Made by a program: the position numbers and the translations under genes
Origin: Paraburkholderia ginsengiterrae
GTDB taxonomy: Bacteria > Pseudomonadota > Gammaproteobacteria > Burkholderiales > Burkholderiaceae
Length of the DNA stretch: 64,000 bases
Direction: 5' to 3'
Assembly: GCF_001645125.1 (NCBI RefSeq)
Contig: NZ_LXKA01000209.1
Location: 1-64,000 of the forward strand
Shown: in pieces, positions 60,896 to 64,000 of the stretch
How positions within the stretch are numbered: the stretch's first letter is position 1
How the letters are laid out: each line of letters begins with the position of its first letter
The notes under the pieces: generated by a model
Told to the model about the DNA's origin: nothing
Databases searched by the model: none
The model's input: the letters and a program-made list of their open reading frames with translations, nothing else

Positions 60896-62101
60896 ATGGG
60901 TACGAAAGGTAAATATAGTCGCGTAGGACTGAATGCACGGAAGATTGTTCGAGGCGCGACATTTTCGGGCGGGCTGGTCGGTCTGGCCTGTGCATCGATC
61001 GGCATAGCGCACGCGCAATCGAGCGTCACGTTGTACGGTGTCATGGACGTTGGCCTGCAATACCGTACCGCCGCCGGGGCAAGTAACGGCAAAGCGGGCA
61101 GCGCAGTGTTGCTCGCGTCGGGCAACGAGTTGACCAGTCGTTGGGGTCTGCTCGGATCGGAGGACATTGGCGGAGGCTACAAGGTCACGTTCAAACTCGA
61201 AAGCGGCTTTAGCCCGACAACGGGTGGCGGAAATTTCGCTGTCCCGTTTCCTAACGATACAAACGCGCTCTTCGATCGCGGTGCAGTTGTCGGCATTACC
61301 GCTCCGTGGGGCAAGGTTTTGATGGGCCGTAACTGGTCGCCGTTCTTTGACGGGATTTCTGCTGGTGACGCGACTGGCTTCATGAATTTCGGCTCACTTG
61401 CCAACGCGGTCTTTCAGAATTCGTCGAACGTGAACCCAAAGCTGGGGTTGGCGGGTATCGCTTCAGGAGCAAACAGTCCGGCAAACGGCGGCTTACTTTA
61501 CACGTGGGTCAACAACTCCGTGAAATACATGTTGCCCGACAACACCTATGGCTTAAGCGGCGGCGCATTGTATTCGTTCGGCGGCACTGCGGGAAGCTTT
61601 GCAAACAAGCAGACGTGGTCTGCCAACTTGAATTGGACTAACGGCACGCTTGGATTTACGTCGGCATACTTCGATGCCAGGGATCCAACTGGGGTGACAA
61701 ACAATCCCTGGCTACGGGCACTCTCGGTAGGCGTCTCCTACGTGATTGGGCCAGTAAAGACGGGTTTTGATTTTGCCAAGTTCCGCAATCCGACAACCGG
61801 TGCTGACCAGAACTACTACTATCTCGGCGCTGCGTGGCAGGCGTCTCCTGTTTGGCGCTTTACTGCTGACTGGATGTACCTGCAGGATCTTCAGAATAGT
61901 GCAGCGGGCGCTCAACTGTACAAGGTCGGCGCACAGTATTCGTTGTCAAAGCGTACTACGCTTTACGCGGACATCGGATACTCGATGAACAAGGCGCAAG
62001 GTATTTTGGGCGCCGGTAGCGATACCGTTGTGCTATCGAGTCCGGCGACGATCGGACGTAATCAGATCGCGATCGGTGCGGGCTTAAGAACCTTGTTCTA
62101 A
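60896..62101 (+). CDS. outer-membrane porin (OmpC-type, Burkholderiaceae family)
   Basis: A 401-residue porin. The long signal region (GATFSGGLVGLACASIGIAHA) precedes SSVTLYGVMDVGLQYRTAAG; GGYKVTFKLESGFSPTTGGG and the C-terminal strand ending LRTLF complete the barrel. The ATG at 60896 is preferred over a TTG at 60881. It follows the LivF-like gene by 87 bp in the same direction and may serve outer-membrane entry of the same ligand as the importer. Confidence 0.92.
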   Translation: MGTKGKYSRVGLNARKIVRGATFSGGLVGLACASIGIAHAQSSVTLYGVMDVGLQYRTAAGASNGKAGSAVLLASGNELTSRWGLLGSEDIGGGYKVTFKLESGFSPTTGGGNFAVPFPNDTNALFDRGAVVGITAPWGKVLMGRNWSPFFDGISAGDATGFMNFGSLANAVFQNSSNVNPKLGLAGIASGANSPANGGLLYTWVNNSVKYMLPDNTYGLSGGALYSFGGTAGSFANKQTWSANLNWTNGTLGFTSAYFDARDPTGVTNNPWLRALSVGVSYVIGPVKTGFDFAKFRNPTTGADQNYYYLGAAWQASPVWRFTADWMYLQDLQNSAAGAQLYKVGAQYSLSKRTTLYADIGYSMNKAQGILGAGSDTVVLSSPATIGRNQIAIGAGLRTLF

Positions 62102-62177
62102 ATTTTTGTACTCGAAAGACGCCCTGCAAGAGCCTCTTTCTCACTGAATTCTCAACTCCCAGACCACGCAGCATGTG

Positions 62178-62963
62178 ATGGATAAAGACATTTTTCTGAA
62201 GGTGATCGATGAACTATGCGACGAAGCGCGGGCGATTGCACACACATATTTCAGTGAGCCGCCTTCGATGGAGCAGAAGGCCGACAGGACGCCGGTGACC
62301 CAAGCCGATCGTGATATTGAAGTTGCGCTCGTTGCTTCGATCCGGCGTGCTTTTCCCAATCACACTATTGTCGGCGAGGAATTTGGTGAGCAATCCGCTA
62401 CAAGTGCGCAGACGTCAGTCGAGCGGTATACATGGATTGTCGATCCGGTAGACGGAACAGGCAGCTTTACCGTCGGCAACCCTCTGTTCGGCACGCTGAT
62501 TGGCGTGCTGAGAAACGGCGCACCTTGGATTGGCGCCGTGGAAATGCCGATTCTGGGAGAGCGCTGGCTTGGCGCTCCGGCAGGAAGTTTTCTGAATGGG
62601 CGCAAGGTCGCGACCAGCACCTGTGACAGTCTTGCTAAAAGCAAGCTGTGCACCACGACGCCGGACATCTTTGATCTACAGGAACGTCGGGCATTCGAAT
62701 GCGTTGCCTCGCAGGTCGCGTTGCGTCGCTACGGCGGTGATTGCTACAACTACGCGCTGCTGGCGACGGGTCGTGTGGATCTGGTTATTGAAGCGGGTCT
62801 TCAGCCCCACGATTACCTTCCATTGGTCCCCGTTATTGAAGCGGCGGGAGGAATCATGACTGATTGGGAGGGACGCCCGCTCAGGCGTCATTCGGATGGA
62901 CACGTCATTGCGGCTGCAAACGAAGTTTTGTACCGTCAGGCACTAGCGCTGCTTGGCGGATAG
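62178..62963 (+). CDS. inositol-monophosphatase-family phosphatase (HisN/SuhB-like)
   Basis: A 261-residue Mg2+-dependent phosphatase. The metal-binding motifs are VGEEFG, WIVDPVDGTGSFTVGNPLFG and, near the C-terminus, GLQPHDYLPLVPVIEAAGG. The family includes inositol-1-phosphatase, histidinol-phosphate phosphatase and other small phosphatases. No good ribosome site is seen before the GTG (62175) or ATG (62178). It follows the porin by 76 bp and seems to end the importer unit; how a phosphatase fits that pathway is not clear. Confidence 0.87.
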   Translation: MDKDIFLKVIDELCDEARAIAHTYFSEPPSMEQKADRTPVTQADRDIEVALVASIRRAFPNHTIVGEEFGEQSATSAQTSVERYTWIVDPVDGTGSFTVGNPLFGTLIGVLRNGAPWIGAVEMPILGERWLGAPAGSFLNGRKVATSTCDSLAKSKLCTTTPDIFDLQERRAFECVASQVALRRYGGDCYNYALLATGRVDLVIEAGLQPHDYLPLVPVIEAAGGIMTDWEGRPLRRHSDGHVIAAANEVLYRQALALLGG

Positions 62964-63087
62964 TCCAAGGGGGCTGAGGGAAAGGCTGGACATTCATGGT
63001 AGGCGCGCGTGCGATGCGCCTCTGCGGTCTTCGTGCGTGAGTCACGCCGTATCAGATCTTGTAACGCTGTAAATTGGAGTTCTTTCT

Positions 63088-64000
63088 ATGAAATTAGGAA
63101 TCTTAAATTATTTGTCATTGCTGGTACCTGTCATAGGTATGACGGCCTGTGGCGGCGGAAATGACATACATACGACTCCACACTTGATAACGACGATCCC
63201 GGTCCACACTCCCGGAGCGGGATTTCTCTTCGATATAAGCTACGTGGACCAGAATCAAGGGCAATATTATCTGGCTGACGTGAGCAACAACGCCGTTGAC
63301 GTCGTCAACGTAGGCAGCAATCAGCTGACATCGCAAATCAAGCCGGGTTTCGCGGGCTTCAGTGGATCTGCTGATACGGCGGGGCCGGAAGGTCTTGTAG
63401 GTATTCCCAATACCAATCTTCTGTACGTCGCGGATGTCAACTCCGTTAAGATTCTCAATGTCTCCAATGGACAGCTTGTGAAGAACATTCCGGTTGCGAC
63501 CTCCGGACTACGTACGGACTCGGTCTGCTTCGATCCGGACGACAATGTGATCATGGCAACCAATCCGGCGGACTCGCCTCCGTTCGCGACGTTTATATCA
63601 ACGGTCACTCAGAGCGTCATTGCCACCCTTAAATTCCCTGATTCGGCCGGTTTGGAACAATGTCAGTATGACAAAGTGACCAAGAACTTCCTGCTGAATA
63701 ATGACGGCACGCCGGCAAACGTTCATGGCGAGATGGATGTCATCTCCGCACGTTCGGTCGTCTCGGGCGCGCCGAAAGCGTCGGGTGCTTATGCACTTCC
63801 AGCTTGCAACCCTAACGGGATGGCGTTAGGGCCGAACAATGACGTCCTGGTGGCTTGTATTCCAGACAACGGCGCGCCTCTTATTAGTCTGATCGTTGAT
63901 CGTACAACCGGCTCCATTCTCTCAACGATCCCGTTTGGAGGGGCGGACCAGGTCGCCTACGATGTTGTGACGAACCGATACTTTATTCCTGCCTTTCGCA
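63088..64000 (+). CDS. beta-propeller lipoprotein, 3' end outside the window
   Basis: The frame starts at ATG 63088 after TTGGAG and stays open for at least 304 codons to the end of the window. A lipoprotein signal is visible (LVPVIGMTACGGG, with the lipid-modified Cys at about residue 21). Repeated propeller-like blades follow, such as YYLADVSNNAVDVVNVGSNQ and LLYVADVNSVKILNVSNGQL, as in YncE/NHL-type proteins. It is probably anchored in a membrane facing the periplasm. The function is unknown. Confidence 0.8.
   Translation, partial: MKLGILNYLSLLVPVIGMTACGGGNDIHTTPHLITTIPVHTPGAGFLFDISYVDQNQGQYYLADVSNNAVDVVNVGSNQLTSQIKPGFAGFSGSADTAGPEGLVGIPNTNLLYVADVNSVKILNVSNGQLVKNIPVATSGLRTDSVCFDPDDNVIMATNPADSPPFATFISTVTQSVIATLKFPDSAGLEQCQYDKVTKNFLLNNDGTPANVHGEMDVISARSVVSGAPKASGAYALPACNPNGMALGPNNDVLVACIPDNGAPLISLIVDRTTGSILSTIPFGGADQVAYDVVTNRYFIPAFR

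Noticed and set aside
63002-63022. Hairpin AGGCGC/GCGCCT after the phosphatase gene as a terminator
   Set aside because: The stem is only 6 bp with a 9-nt loop and no T-run follows.
1-64000. CRISPR arrays, tRNA and rRNA genes
   Set aside because: No regularly spaced repeats, cloverleaf-like sequence or rRNA segments were recognised on either strand; short RNAs could be missed without a covariance search.

Overview
The window looks like a chromosomal or megaplasmid segment of a Burkholderiaceae bacterium, most likely Paraburkholderia, Caballeronia or Cupriavidus. The reasons are high G+C coding bias, OmpC-type 16-strand porins with the N-terminal pattern SSVTLYG, many LysR regulators, and a three-gene split pntAA/pntAB/pntB transhydrogenase. 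No rRNA, tRNA or CRISPR array was seen. Most of the content is accessory catabolic clusters joined by stretches of decayed genes and insertion-sequence debris.

Region 1 (1-11.4 kb) is a phenol-degradation cluster of the had/tcp type (halogenated phenols or nitrophenols). A LysR regulator on the + strand faces eight minus-strand genes that read from about 10.3 kb down to 2.5 kb: SDR, substrate-binding-fold protein, flavin reductase (HadX-like), FADH2-dependent monooxygenase (HadA/TcpA-like), nitroreductase-family quinone reductase (HadB-like), RibF-like FAD synthetase, maleylacetate reductase and hydroxyquinol 1,2-dioxygenase. A SphA-type outer-membrane channel lies just upstream. Together they would hydroxylate and dehalogenate or denitrate a phenol, reduce the quinone, cleave hydroxyquinol and reduce maleylacetate to 3-oxoadipate. 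Unusual parts are the FAD synthetase gene with a degenerate kinase domain, a substrate-binding protein without a signal peptide, and an SDR whose catalytic Tyr is Leu.

Region 2 (11.5-20.1 kb) is a graveyard. It holds a decayed second copy of the nitroreductase, flavin reductase and LysR genes, an ISKra4-family element that truncates an ArsN2-like acetyltransferase, a small membrane protein, a Na/Pi-cotransporter fused to an unrelated domain, a frameshifted small gene, an N-terminally truncated chemoreceptor and a LysR fragment. A block of about 72 bp covering the regulator promoter and its first codons occurs three times (near 1.4, 10.3 and 12.4 kb).

Region 3 (20.1-38 kb) looks like an amine, amino-acid or opine utilisation locus: Lrp regulator, class III aminotransferase, a GhrA-type dehydrogenase killed by a nonsense codon, a GNAT protein, aldehyde dehydrogenase, HAD dehalogenase-like protein, PuuB-like FAD oxidase, a dipeptide-type ABC importer with a fused double ATPase, a three-subunit HcnABC/opine-oxidase-like dehydrogenase, a minimal AraC regulator and a bicupin, ended by a strong intrinsic terminator. 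The genes from the first permease to AraC are linked by short overlaps, mostly ATGA.

Region 4 (38-49.7 kb) has a Cache chemoreceptor, a porin, a DUF4198 periplasmic protein next to a PepSY/ferredoxin-reductase fusion (probably metal acquisition), a divergent MocR regulator, small unknown genes and a tyrosine recombinase broken by an amber codon inside its catalytic HxxR box. Region 5 (49.7-53.8 kb) is the proton-translocating transhydrogenase operon followed by an IS66 remnant. Region 6 (53.8-64 kb) is another catabolic locus: IlvE-like aminotransferase and FrsA/DHPON-hydrolase-like alpha/beta hydrolase on the minus strand, divergent from a complete branched-chain-type ABC importer, a porin and an inositol-monophosphatase-family enzyme, and finally a beta-propeller lipoprotein that runs off the window.
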